Source: an uncultured Candidatus Altimarinota bacterium (GTDB lineage Bacteria > Patescibacteriota > Gracilibacteria > BD1-5 > UBA6164). From it: DNA of 64,000 nt. Made by a program: the position numbers and the translations under genes. Numbering within the stretch: the first letter of the stretch is position 1; each line of letters begins with the position of its first letter. The stretch spans positions 1 to 64,000 of the forward strand of contig CALLPL010000018.1 of the NCBI GenBank assembly GCA_938015455.1. The letters are read 5' to 3'. Below are positions 11,277-22,701 of the stretch, one piece after another. The notes below the pieces were generated by a model. The model saw only the letters and a list, made by a program, of their open reading frames with translations. It was not told the DNA's origin and searched no databases.

Positions 11277-11942
11277 ATGAAAAAGAATATATTTTTTGTA
11301 CATGGATTTTGAGTCCGAAAGGATGCAAGAGGAATGTTTACAGACATCGAGAGTTATCTTTTGGAGCAATCAGAGGAATATAATTTTTTCTATACGGATC
11401 TTAACGACTTCTGTGAAGATGGAAAAGATACTTTCTTGAAACCGTTGTCAGAGCAAGCTGAGATATTAGGAAGAGTTATTAAAGATAATATGAGTAATTT
11501 AAATGAAAATATAATTATAGCTCATTCTCAATGATGTATTGTAACAGCTCTTTTGAAACCAGATAATATTTCAAAGATAGTGTTTTTAGCTCCTCCAACA
11601 AATAATGATATAGATAAAACTATTAAAAACTTTGAAACAAGACCGGGGACAGATATTAATAAACAGGGAGTGAGTATACTCATGAGAAGTGATGGAAATA
11701 AAACCTTTGTTCCAGCAAAATACTGGAAAGAGCGACAACAATATCATTATGAAAATCTATATAGAGATCTTAAAGATACTTCTAGGGTTTCTGTTATTTT
11801 TGCAGCTCAAGACGAACTCATTAAAAACGACGCTCTTGAAAGTATCAAGTGATACGAAATACAGACAATAGATGGAAATCACAACTTTGATGGAGAGAGT
11901 AGAAAGACTCTCGTAAAGTATATTTGGAAACTTTTAAACTAA
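11277..11942 (+). CDS. Alpha/beta hydrolase, RBBP9/YdeN-like
   Basis: 221 residues. Begins KKNIFFVHGFG, with the nucleophile motif IIIAHSQGCIVTALL and a C-terminal IDGNHNFDG supplying the His. The short size and HSQG motif fit the RBBP9/YdeN serine hydrolase group rather than the larger esterases. Second of two unrelated-looking hydrolases side by side; the pair was not clearly made by a recent duplication. Three bases separate it from tsaD. Confidence 0.75.
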
Positions 11943-11945
11943 ACT

Positions 11946-12989
11946 ATGAAAATCTTAGCTTTTGAAACATCCTGTGACGATACGAGTATAGCACTTTTTG
12001 AAAACGAAAGGGTAATACAAATGTATACAAAGTCGCAAATTAAGATCCATAATAAAACCTGAGGAGTAGTTCCAGAGATTGCAAGTCGTGAACACGCGAA
12101 CGTAATATTTGAGGTTTTAGATGCTGTATTAGTAGATGGTAATGCATCACTAAATGATATAGACTATATAGCTGTTACTAATCATCCAGGACTCATCCCC
12201 TCTTTACTTACTTGAATTACGGTAGCATCTACTCTTTCTCAAACTTTGAGTATTCCTATTATTCCTATTGACCATATAGAGGCACATATATTTTCAAACT
12301 GGCTTGAGAGAGCAGAGTCAGAGATACCGTTTCCTCTCGTATGTCTTACGGTATCTGGAGGGCATAATGAGCTTTGGTATATGAGCGATATGTGGACTCG
12401 AGAAAAGCTTGGACAAACTCAAGATGATGCTGCAGGTGAAGCCTTTGATAAAGTTGCAAAAATGATGGAACTTTGATATCCATGATGACCTATAGTTTCA
12501 AGGTTGGCAGAAGAGTATAAAATATCCCATCCCCAAGCCTTCCCTTCAAATTGAAGGAAAGGGAGTAATAATGAACTCTTTCCTCGGGTCTTTTTAGAAA
12601 AAACGGGATTTTGATTTAGTTTTTCAGGACTGAAGAGTGCGGTGAAGCGAGAAGTAGATAAAAGATGAAAATTGACTATTCATGACCAGAGAGAGCTCTC
12701 ACATGAGTTTCAATCGGCTGTAAATGAAGTACTTTGTTTTAAACTCCTCGAAGCAGCACGGCAGAAATGAGTAGCAACCGTACTACTCGCAGGCTGAGTG
12801 AGTGCAAATGATGACCTTAATGCTAGAATATTAGAAGAATCAAAAAAACTCTCACTAAAATTTTTTACTCCAATAAAGAAGCTCTATTGTATGGATAATG
12901 CTGCGATGATTGGAATACTCGCGTATTATAGAGTAAAGTATGGACAGTTTGAGGAGAAAGTAGGAGTAGTTGAAGTAGGAAGATATTAG
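11946..12989 (+). CDS. tsaD: tRNA threonylcarbamoyladenosine transferase TsaD
   Basis: 347 residues. N-terminal ILAFETSCDDTSIALFE, PEIASREH, the metal-binding HIEAH and CLTVSGGHNELW, AGEAFDKVAKMM and GYPGGPIVSRLAE are the TsaD hallmarks. It transfers the threonylcarbamoyl group to A37 of ANN-decoding tRNAs with TsaB and TsaE. The usual HIEGH is HIEAH here. An unusual loop (HPQAFPSNGRKGSNNELF) is coded by a short palindromic DNA segment at 12543-12557. Last gene of the 7284-12989 run. Confidence 0.95.
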
Positions 12990-12991
12990 TA

Positions 12992-13019
12992 TTGACTTAG
13001 TTTTAAAACTATATAATAT
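12992..13019 (+). promoter_or_regulatory. Probable promoter for the small protein at 13049
   Basis: TTGACT (12992-12997) and TAATAT (13014-13019) with 16 bases between; an overlapping TATAAT lies at 13012-13017 with a shorter spacer. It sits just after the tsaD stop and about 30 bases before the ATG of the 53-residue ORF, so that ORF probably has its own transcript. Confidence 0.5.
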
Positions 13020-13048
13020 AACTTATTTATAAATTTAATTACTTTAGC

Positions 13049-13210
13049 ATGTCTTATGAAGACCATTCAAGAGTACCTCCATATATAGAAGCAGATGAAG
13101 TCGTGCCTAATTCTAAGTTTCCTTGAGAAGAAATAGCTGCATGTTTAATTGAAAGAGCAGATGCAGAAGCTGCTTCAGTAGTAGCAGTTTTTAATGCTAA
13201 AAAATCTTAG
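13049..13210 (+). CDS. Small acidic hypothetical protein
   Basis: 53 residues, one TGA glycine. Sequence runs MSYEDHSRVPPYIEADEV, then an Ala/Glu-rich helix (GEEIAACLIERADAEAASVV) ending in NAKKS. No membrane segment. A good promoter just upstream and clean position between convergent genes make it likely real despite its size. Family unknown. Confidence 0.55.
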
Positions 13211-13217
13211 TAAGCTT

Positions 13218-13820
13218 TTATTTCAACTTCTCCCTCACTTTAATATTATCTTTGATAAATATATTTCCTTTTTCTCAGAGGATATTGTGGATGAGTTTGT
13301 CTCCATAACTCAGACGATTGAAAAAGTCTTCGGTTGAGATGATGGCAAACTTTACCTTGGTATCAAAGAATGTTTGTCAGAGAAATACTGAGAATTCTTC
13401 ACGATCAATCTCTCCTATCATAAAAATATCGAGAATAGCTTTTCCATCCTCAACGAGTTTGTGTTTGATGCTTTCGTTGACTATAACAACTTCTAGAAGA
13501 GTTTGGGTCTTAAAGTAAGTCTTAATAGTATCGAGTGGATTGTAACTTTTGAGAAAAATCTCTTGAAATTCACGTATCAGATAAAATTGTTTGTTCACAA
13601 AAAATATTTTTTTGCGAAGTTCTGTCCGAGACTTAAGAACTCATAGAGCCTCAAGGTTATCTAGCTCACGTTTTACAGAATTAATTTGTTCATCGAGATC
13701 ACGCGCGACAGCACGCATATGAAATCATTCGTTTTTCCCAGCATAATATTCGAGAAAGAATTTCTCTAAGATCTTTGCACGACATTTTGAACCAAATATT
13801 TTTGAGAGGTCGATATTCAT
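13218..13820 (-). CDS. Winged-helix regulator with nucleotidyltransferase-like domain
   Basis: 200 residues. N-terminal wHTH (about residues 1-75: LSKIFGSKCRAKILEKFFLE, then DLDEQINSVKRELDNLEALG), followed by a domain beginning TQTLLEVVIVNESIKH with a weak resemblance to the MNT-type nucleotidyltransferase folds often fused to such regulators (ILDIFMIGEIDREEF). The GSxxD active-site signature is not clear, so this half may be non-catalytic. Transcribed away from the HIT gene region, convergent with the small ORF at 13049. Confidence 0.55.
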
Positions 13821-13891
13821 CTGTAAAAGTCTGTTCTAAAAAATTGTATACATTTGTAATATAGTCTTTTTTTGGCTTCAGGCAAGTCTTT

Positions 13892-14299
13892 TTAATATCA
13901 CTGTTTTTTTAGAAAATATTCTATATCATCATAGTGAATATTTCAAGGGAGGAAATGATAGTGCAAGTGTTCAAGACTTCGACTTTCTATAGATTCTCGA
14001 AGAAAGGAAAAATATTTCTTTCATTCATAAAATTCATGTATAAATTTGAGGACATTTGGGTATTCTATCATTTGTTCGTTTGTAAGATCTTTACTCATTA
14101 GTGTATGCCTATAAGGGATAGCCATTAAGTGATTCTGGAGTCCCAACACAGGGTACTTGTTATGTACAACATACCAGTGTTCAAATTCTTTAATGATATA
14201 TTCAGGCTCATTATTATATCAATTACAAAACGGGCAGTTGTTTTTTCCTTTGTCCTGAGGCTGATTTTTATCCCACTCTTCTCTATTTTTAAGTTCCAT
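13892..14299 (-). CDS. HIT-family nucleotide hydrolase/transferase
   Basis: 135 residues. An N-terminal zinc-type CPFC motif and the histidine triad HLHYHFLP (H-x-H-x-H) near residue 115 define the HIT superfamily, which hydrolyses or transfers nucleoside phosphates, such as AMP-lysine or diadenosine polyphosphates. NHLMAIPYRHTLM is the usual central strand. The substrate cannot be read from sequence. Starts at ATG 14299, divergent from tyrS. Confidence 0.8.
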
Positions 14300-14380
14300 A
14301 AAATATTATATCAAATATTATTGCGATAGAGTACTTTTTTTCTATTATAGAGGTAAATATTATTTTTTACAAGATATAAA

Positions 14381-15661
14381 ATGAAAGAGTTGAAGCAGGA
14401 TCTCGAAGAAAGGTGATTTCTTCATCAGTTTACTGATGATAAGGTATTTGATCTCTTTGAAAAATGAGGACAAAAGTTTTACTTTGGAGTAGACTGTAGC
14501 GCTAATAGTATGACTATAGGGAACTTTGTTGCTCTCATGATGGCAGTACATTTTATGCTCAGGGGAAATACTTGTTATTTACTTGTTTGATGAGCAACCT
14601 CAACAATAGGGAATCCTAGTTGAAAGGATGATGAAAGACCTATTCTCACTGAGGAAGATCTCGCAAAAAACCAAGCATGAATAGAAGCTCAGTTTCATAG
14701 ATTGACACAGAATATCTCTCAGATCACAGGTAAGCAGCTCAAATATGAAACAGTGAATAATTATGACTTTCATAAAGTGCTTAATGTGCTAGACTTTATG
14801 AAGGAAGTTGGAAGATTTATGACCGTTAACTGGATGATAGGCAAAGACATTGTTAAAAAGCGAATCACCGATCCTGATAAATATATTTCCTATGCAGAGT
14901 TTAGTTATATGCTCATTATGGGATATGATTACTATTACCTTTGGAAAAATAAGTGAGTAATACTCGAGGTTGGAGGGAGTGATGAGTGGGACGGTATACT
15001 TGCTGGGATTGAACTTGTATCTAAGAAAGACGGAGCTTCAGTATATGGAGTTACAAACAAACTTATCATGGATGCAAACGGAAAGAAGTTTGGAAAATCA
15101 GAGGGAAATGCTGTCTGGCTCGATTCTGAAAAGACCTCTCCTTACGAAGTATATCAGTACTTCATAAATACTCTTGATGCTGATATTGAAAGATATTTAA
15201 AACTTTTCAGTTTCCTTTCCCTAGAAGAAATATCAGAAATAGTTAGCAAACATGATATTGCTCCAGAAAAACGAGAATGACAAAAGTTTCTTGCAGCTAC
15301 GGTGGTAGAGATGGTTCATGGAAAAACTCAGGCTCAAATAAGTGAGAAGATATCAGAGTTTCTTTTTGGTAGTTGAGATAAGATCGAACTATTGCAAAAC
15401 CTAAGCTCAGAGGAATTTGAACTCTTTGCCTCTGAAATAGGGAGTATAGAATACATGGATCAAAACCTCTTTGGACTCTTTATAGAGTCAGGACTTGAGC
15501 AGTCAGGAGGTACTGCTCGTAATAGTATCTCTAGTGGAGCTCTTTCCCTCAATGAGCAGAAAATTTCAGACACAAATTATAACTTTTCAGAAGACTTTAT
15601 AGATAATAAATTCTTACTCCTAAGAAAAGGAAAGAAAAATTATAGACTGGTAGTGAAATAA
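14381..15661 (+). CDS. tyrS: Tyrosine--tRNA ligase
   Basis: 426 residues, full length for bacterial TyrRS: a class I Rossmann domain, GGSDEWDGILAGIEL, KFGKSEGNAVWLD (KMSKS-type loop, KFGKS), and a C-terminal S4 RNA-binding domain (ISSGALSLNEQKISD). The HIGH-type motif reads MTIGNFVAL, with Thr replacing the first His, and the upstream PTA block reads CSA. Ten or so TGA codons fall at conserved glycines. It attaches tyrosine to tRNA-Tyr. Confidence 0.95.
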
Positions 15662-15666
15662 CAAGT

Positions 15667-18540
15667 TTATTCCTTCACTATTTCTATCTCAACTTCATCA
15701 GAGATAGAGTTCTTATTTGCGAAATCAGCTCTGAGTTTAACAGTATAATCTCCAGCTTTTTTATAGCTGTGAGTTGGATTTGCTTCTGTTGAAATAGTTC
15801 CATCACCAAAGTCCCAAAAATATTCAACGATTTGTCATTCACTCTTATCAGATGAGAAGTCTATTCCTTGTCACACTGGAGCTTGTTTTAAGCTTGCTGT
15901 AATACTGACTCCTTGAGGAGGTGGAAGAAGAATTAATTTCTTTGAGGTGCTGTAGGAGGTGCCAGTTTTTCATCGAACAGTAAGTTTTACGGTATAATCT
16001 CATGCTTGAGAGTATGTATGCCCAGGATTTATGGCATCTCGCTCTTCTGTGACTCCATCACCATAATCATAAATAAATTTCACAATATCATCATTCTTTA
16101 TAAAACTTTTAGATGCATCAAACCTTACAGTTACAGGAACATAGTTACTATCGTATTTCATATCTAGATCAAGGATGGCATCTTGTTTTATTCATTCTAT
16201 ATAGATGAATTCCTTTAACTCGATAACATCATCTTGCTTCTTTCTGTGTTTAAATGTATAGTTTGCAACGAGTGTATGATTTCATTCAGTTGGGACCTCG
16301 TATATAAAGCTCTTTCAACCTGCGTCCATATCTCCGTCATTTCCTACATCCCAGCTGACGCTATCGAGAGCATAGAGTACACTTGCGGGACGAACGAGCC
16401 GAGCATCGAATTTTATTTTTCCTGGAATCCCAAAATTATCTATATAGTATTCATTTTGTTTTTCTTCATGACGCACTTCTTCTAACTCTTCTCAGTCTTC
16501 ATCTGTAATAATAAGAGGGGCTTTAAGCTGAACTCGTTTTTGGATAGTGATAGTTTTTTTAAGTGATTCAGTTTTTCACTTTGAATCAGTGAGTACAACC
16601 TCTATATCATGCTCTCAATACTCTTTAAATATATGTTGTATTTTTGGAGAGACATCAGCTTTTTCAATGTCTCCAAGTTCCCTATATGTTTTTTCGCTAA
16701 TATTCCAAAGATAGCTTTCTATAAAACCATCAGAGAAGTCTGTTTTCGCGTCTTCTACAAAAAACGTGAATTCTAGCTCATCATCAATAGACTGCTCAAA
16801 AGCTATTTCTCAAGTAATCTCAGAATCACCATCGGCTCTGATAAGGATTACTTTATCGATAGTTGGATCAGTCGTTTCACTATTGATAATAGAAGCTCCT
16901 ACATATATTTCATCAAAAAATATTTTACCTGGTATAAATTCATATCAATCATCTATGGGAGTCCATTCAGGATAGCTTGGATCAGGATTTGAGTCGCTTA
17001 TAGTCTCTTTGAAGTACCACTGTATTTTCCCCAGAGTTTCGAGATTTGTTGCATCAAAAGCAAGTCTTTTTCCTCAACTTGTGGTAAGAGTTTCCTTGAT
17101 ATCAATTACGTGAGATATGCTTACGGCAGGTATATTCGCAATATCTTGTTCTATTTCTTCTCCCTTGATATCTGTCCCAACAGCAGTAACTATAATAGGA
17201 TAATTTCAAATATCAGAGAAAGTTTTTATTATCTCAGGAGTAAAGGACTCCTGAGTTTCATTTCCAAATGACCAAATATATTTTTTAACAGTAAAGCCTT
17301 TACGAGCTTGATTTGTTTGAAAGTTATTAAGGTCAAATAGGAGGGTTACAGGACCTATAAGGTTCTCTGTATCTGAGAGAAGAGCCTCAACACTCCCAAA
17401 TGCACTACTATTTTTAAGATCGTTATCAAATATTTTAAGGTCACCATATGCTTGTTCTTGCCAATTAGGGAGGCTTTTTATTTTTTGATCAATAAACATC
17501 CAAGCACTTGCTGTTGCAAATGTAATCATTAGTAAGAAGAAAGATAAGAGGCCATAAATAATCTTTTTTCGACGAAGAGATTTTTTTGTGAGAAAGAATT
17601 TAAAGAGCCCAACAGAGAGGGCTGCGGTACAAAGAAATAGGAGAACTGAGAATATGAGCGTTACAATTTGTGAAATAAAGGAGTTGATGTCATTGAGATT
17701 GATTCCCAAACTTGCAAAAAACTTTACATCCTCTACGGTCTTCGCATTAAAGACGATAAATGCAATGAACGCTCCTCAAAGTATTAGTCCGACAAGGAGT
17801 ATAGCTCCTAAGAATCAAAATATCATTGAGAGTGAAGTTTTTTTAACCTGCTTTTTCTTAAGAGCACTCGTATCCTCCTTGGTTTTTATCCATATTCTTT
17901 CTCCATTTTGTCCTGGAGCAGTTTTTGCAGCAATAAGGAATTTCCCTGAACTAATACTTATTTTTCATTTTCATTCTTGATTTTCAGAACTTTCCTCAAC
18001 TATCATATTAGTAGTTTGCTTGAGTTTGAAGAGGATACTTGTATATACAGGATACTTTATGTATTTTATGCTTCTATCAATGTTGTCTTGCCTAAAGGTT
18101 ACTTTAACCTCATTATCTTCTGGTTCTACTAGTACATATTCGTACTCTTTATCTGCAATAAGCGATACAATATCCTCGAGTGAGGTGATATTAATATCAA
18201 TAATTTTTTTATCTGACATTTCTATTGGCTCACTAGCTGCTTCAGTTTCTGTTACTTTTCATTCATTTTCTTCCCAAGGAAGTTCATTACTTCACTCAGT
18301 AGTTGTCGGTGCTTGAGTATTTGTATCAGGAGTATTAAGTTCCCCCAATATATCTTGAGTATCGCTTACTTGGATTTCAGGCTTTTGAACATCTTGTTTT
18401 TTAGCTACTACTTCTGATAGTGGATCAACTGCGGGAGATGTGAGTGCTGAAGATTTTTCCAAAGATGAAGCTGACGCAGGAGTAGTATCATCTCCAGAGA
18501 CATCGAGATCAAGCTTAGAAGGGTCAAATATAGTCGACAT
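15667..18540 (-). CDS. Large membrane protein with PKD-type extracellular domains
   Basis: 957 residues as a single code-25 ORF. The first 170 residues are acidic, Ser/Thr/Pro-rich and low complexity; then come a soluble stretch and about three transmembrane segments (around residues 235-370: GFLGAILLVGLILGGAFIAF, IVTLIFSVLLFLCTAALS, IIYGLLSFFLLMITFATASA). The remaining 550 residues hold several PKD/immunoglobulin-like repeats, seen as YLWNISEKT, VSWDVGNDG, FIYDYGDG and EYFWDFGDG with following HTYSQAGDYTVKLTV. PKD domains often serve in adhesion or surface assembly. No enzyme domain seen. A role in host or prey contact is speculation. Confidence 0.8.
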
Positions 18541-18692
18541 GGTTTTTATTTTTCTTTGTATTTCTGAGTTTTATCAGCGAATACGCAAATATATACTAAT
18601 ATATTAGCATATCTTTGATAGAATTACATAAAAAACGAGTTGACTATAGTAGTAAAGAGTGAAGAAATACAGAAAAATAAAAAGATTACTAT

Positions 18693-19331
18693 TTAGTGTC
18701 AAGTTCGGGTATGAAAAATAGGAGGAATGTTTTGAAATCAGTTAACTTCTACTATTTCTAGTGAATCAGTACGAAATGTAATATTATAGCCTTCACCATA
18801 ATGGAGTGTAATTTTACCTGCGTAGAAACTTTCCATTGTTACCCAGGTGAACTTTCTATCAGTATAAAATGGTAGTACCTCATGGGTTCCATTTTGATAA
18901 CCCCTATCACTTGGTTTAATATTATCTCAGTCCTTATACCAAGGTAAAGGTTTAAGAAAATGAACAAATGAGTTCTCGGGGAATGACTCTCTATATATAC
19001 TTCCATTTATTTGAAGTCTGTGTTTCTCCCAAAGAAAGGTTCTAGGATCTAGGGTATGTATTCGATTAAGACATTCTCTTCTCTTTCTCGTGTATGTGGA
19101 TTGAATCTCAAGATCATCAAATTCATGTCTAAATTTGTCTACCATCCATTGCCCCCAATTAGATTCTGGCTTGAAGTATGGACCGCAAGTACTTTGTTGG
19201 TTATCTGCTTGAGCAGGAGAGACTAGAAGCGAGGCACTAAGAGCAATAGCCGTTGATAATTGAGAGAAGGCTTTAGTAATATCACTTCTATCTGTTCGTC
19301 AGTTGTTAATTCATGATTCAAAATGAGACAT
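18693..19331 (-). CDS. Secreted hypothetical protein
   Basis: 212 residues. After a longish N-region (GINNGRTDRSDITKAFS) comes a hydrophobic core (LSTAIALSASLLV) and a signal peptidase I site SPAQA-DN. The mature part has few cysteines (STCGPYF; RRECLNRI) and mixed beta content. No family recognised. It is preceded by the secA terminator hairpin and followed by 152 bases (18541-18692) that would hold the promoter of the PKD gene. Confidence 0.65.
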
Positions 19332-19354
19332 AGTATTGTTACAGACATAAAAAA

Positions 19355-19386
19355 ATATTATTTATCATGTTAGTGATAAATAATAT
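19355..19386 (-). terminator. Terminator after secA
   Basis: A 13-bp perfect stem, ATATTATTTATCA (19355-19367) with TGATAAATAATAT (19374-19386) and a 6-base loop. On the minus strand it is followed by T7 (AAAAAAA on the plus strand), as expected for rho-independent termination of the secA transcript. It lies only about 25 bases upstream of the next start codon, so it might also influence expression of the secreted protein. Confidence 0.65.
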
Positions 19387-19411
19387 ATTGACAAGCTTTA
19401 TTAGTATGTTT

Positions 19412-22090
19412 TTATACTCTAATTTTTTTCTTCTCTACTTTTTGAGGAGTAACTCTTTGATTTTGGGGTTGTGCAAAGAGAGGATTTCATCCTGATTTTT
19501 GTTTTGGAGACGGAGTTTGCTTAGAAGGTTGGTTTTGCGCTTGAAGAGAATCTCAAATTTTCATGTTTTCTACATCTGTTGATTGTATCTGAAGTTTCGA
19601 GTCGTCAATTCTACTTACTTGTACCTGAGTTTTTGAATCGATAGAAAATACTGATTTTACGATTTTGAATTCGATTTCTGCTATGAGTGCATCGAATTTT
19701 TTAAATGCTTCTTCTTTGTAGACCATAAGAGGTTGTTTCTGTGCGTATCCTGCAAATGCTACCTGATCCCTGAGTTTGCTCATACCATCAATATGGTTCA
19801 TCCATAGCCTGTCTATTGACTGCAACATAATTCGTTTTAAGAGATCATGATATGCTTTTTCACTTGGAGCCTCTGATTTAATAATATCAAGTTCTGCAAC
19901 AGCTCTATCAGCTATATAGTCAGCGAGAGTAAGTCCCTGCATGTGCGAAGAGAGATCTTGTTTTTCCAGGAGGTCATCAATAATGTTTCTTCATAAGAAT
20001 TCATGAACCTTGTTTATAATATTCTCTGTTTTTGCTGCCTTTCCTCATTTTGCTTCCTCTGCAATGACCACTCTTTTAGTAAGTTTATGTGTCATACCTG
20101 AGAGTGATTTTTCGAGCTCTGCGATGTCTTCACTTGATTCTAAAACAGTATTTCTCCGAGCATAGATTATCTCTCTGTGTTTATTAATAACGTCATCATA
20201 TTCGAGAACATGCTTTCTAGAATCAAAGTGGTGTCATTCAACTTGCTTTTGTACTCCTGTAACTCGCTTTGTGAGCATACCACTTTGAGTAAGTGGATCT
20301 TCATCTGGAAGGCTTGCAAACATAGGAGAGTTAAAGACGGAGAAGAGTTTATCTCCACCAAATATACGCATGATATCATCATTTGGAGAGATAAGGAATT
20401 GAGTCATTCCAGGATCTCATTGACGACCTGCTCGTCCACGCAGTTGATTATCAATACGACGAGTTTCGTGTTTTTCTGTCCCCAGTATTATAAGCCCTCA
20501 CAATTCTACAACTCCTTCTCAGAGTTTAATATCTGTTCCACGACCAGCCATATTTGTTGCAATGGTTACAGCTCATTTTTGACCTGCATTCCCAACTATC
20601 TCAGCTTCTTTATCATGTTGTTTTGCATTGAGTACATTATGAGGAATCCCTGCTTTCTTAAGCTCGTTTGAGAGGTATTCTGATTTATCTACGGATACTG
20701 TTCCTACGAGTATTGGTTGACCTGTTTCATGCAACTGCTTAATATACTTTACTACGTACGCAAATTTTCATTTTTCATTTTTAAAGAGGAGATCTGATTG
20801 GTCTTTTCGGTCAATTGGCTTATTTGTAGGGATTGCAAGTGTTTCCAGACCGTACACTTTATAGAATTCTTCTTCTTCAGTTTTTGCAGTTCCCGTCATA
20901 CCTGCGAGCTTCCAGTAGGTACGGAAGTAATTTTGAAAAGTGATACTCGCGAGTGTTTTGCTCTCTTGCTGAATTTTCACTCACTCCTTTGCTTCAAGAG
21001 CTTGATGAAGTCAGTCTGAATATCTTCGTCCTGAGAGAACACGTCCTGTATGTTCATCAACAATCATTACCTCATTGTTATTGAGGATATAGTCTTTATC
21101 TTTTACATAGACAGAGTTTGCTTTGAGAGCATTCTCAATGTGATGTAAATCGTTGTACCTATCAGATACATATATGTTATCAACTCAAAGTTCGGATTCT
21201 ATTTTTTTAATACCAGCTTCAGTGAGAGTAGAAGTTTTTCATTTTTCATCTATTTTATAGTGTGTCCCTGATTCGAGTTTCTTTGCAAGTGTAGCAAAAG
21301 CTATATATTTTTGTGTCGGCTCATTATCAGGCATAGAAATAATCAGTGGAGTTCTCGCTTCATCAATAAGAATAGAATCAACCTCATCAATAATCGCAAA
21401 AAATCTTGGAGACATTGTTTTATTCTCAAGTTCTGTAACCATGTTGTCACGCAGGTAATCAAAACCAAGTTCGTTATTTGTAGCATAAATTATATCTCTG
21501 CTATAGTTTTCTTTCTTTTCTTGCTTACTTTGAGCATGGGTAATAACTCAAACACTCATTCATAGTGCTTCATAGAGGATTCACATTTCTTCTGCGTCAC
21601 GAGACGCTAGGTAATCATTTACAGTAACGATATGAACGGTATTTCCTGAGAGGGCATTTATATACGCGGGAAGTGTTGCAACAAGAGTTTTTCATTCTCC
21701 TGTTTTCATCTCAGCCACATTTCCATCATGTATAGCAAGAGCTCCTATGACTTGGACATCATAAGGGAGCATATTCCATTCAACCTCTCTTCCACTTGGA
21801 AGTGAATAGGTTTTTCAGGCAATAAGCTTGCAAGTAACAAGCCATAGAGCAGCAGCTTCATACTTTATATTTTCGAGTCACTCAGATAGAAGTTTTGTTC
21901 CCTCAGGATTTTCAAAATCTATATCCTTGAAATTTTCCTTAATTTTAGAAGTTTTTGCTTGTATGTCTGACAGAGAATAAGAAGAAAAATCTTCTTCAAG
22001 CTTTCGAATCTTTTCAAGATCTTTTTTGTATTTCTTTACTTTCTTTTTATCAGGATCTCCAAATATACGAGTAATGATTTTTTCTATCAC
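19412..22090 (-). CDS. secA: Preprotein translocase ATPase SecA
   Basis: 892 residues, full length. Visible blocks: an N-terminal [13 protein letters not shown], a [18 protein letters not shown] (DEAD-type Walker B region), the [10 protein letters not shown] motif, and the region with [15 protein letters not shown] reconstructed around 20400-20470 with TGA glycines. SecA drives Sec-dependent export through SecYEG. The C-terminal tail ([17 protein letters not shown]) lacks the Cys-rich zinc/SecB-binding motif, normal for bacteria without SecB. Starts ATG 22090; terminator at 19355-19386. Confidence 0.96.
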
Positions 22091-22227
22091 GGGTTTTAAT
22101 GTGTTTTTGAATAAATAATAGAGCCTCTTGATTATATGAAAAATAGAGATATTTCAACTCTAAAAACTTGCAAAAAAGAGCTTTTTTATTAGCATATTAG
22201 CATAATTTTAACTTTTGATATGTTTTT

Positions 22228-22701
22228 ATGAAAAATAGTGTATTACTCCTAATAATCTCAAGCTTACTGCTCACTTGATGTTTTGAGAAAAAAGAAGACC
22301 TAACTATAGAGGATACCGCAGATAATCCGGAAATAGTTGAACTTGAGGACGTTATTTCTGAATCAGAAACAACTCCAGAGGATGCGACTGAAGAAGAAAT
22401 GGTAGTTGATGAAGAGACTAATACAGAAGAGACTAATAATATAGAACAAGCACCAGTTTCTAATGATACAGAGCTAACTCCAGCAGAACCAACACCAACA
22501 ACAGCACCAGCAACAGTTACTCCCCCAAGTGAATCAACTCCAGCTGAAGCTAAAGAATCTTCAGGGAGTCCCTCTAATGAGACAACTAAACCAACTAATG
22601 ATGATGAAGAAATTCTTAAGGATGAATCAGAAGATATAGCGGAACTCTTAGACGGTCTACTAGATGTTATTGGAGATGTCGAAGACTTAAATAACAACTA
22701 A
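22228..22701 (+). CDS. Lipoprotein with acidic low-complexity domain
   Basis: 157 residues. Signal peptide MKNSVLLLIISSLLLTGCFE with lipobox LTGC; acylation at Cys19 is expected. The mature part is almost entirely Glu, Thr, Pro, Ser and Asp, without folded-domain character, ending in a possible amphipathic helix (EDIAELLDGLLDVIGDVEDL). Probably a surface-exposed or spacer protein. Its stop abuts the start of the delta' gene at 22702. Confidence 0.75.

Noticed and set aside
11553-11852. Appearance of broken genes (pseudogenes) from frequent TGA stops, here and throughout
   Set aside because: TGA always falls in frame with intact domain order and at glycine positions, so recoding explains it without gene decay.
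17588-18316. Plus-strand ORFs opposite the PKD membrane protein
   Set aside because: They lie entirely opposite a long continuous code-25 gene with clear membrane and PKD features, and have no motif of their own.
22197-22697. A long Ser/Val-rich minus-strand ORF
   Set aside because: It is the antisense shadow of the acidic lipoprotein gene at 22228-22701; its composition is explained by Thr/Glu/Pro codons on the other strand.
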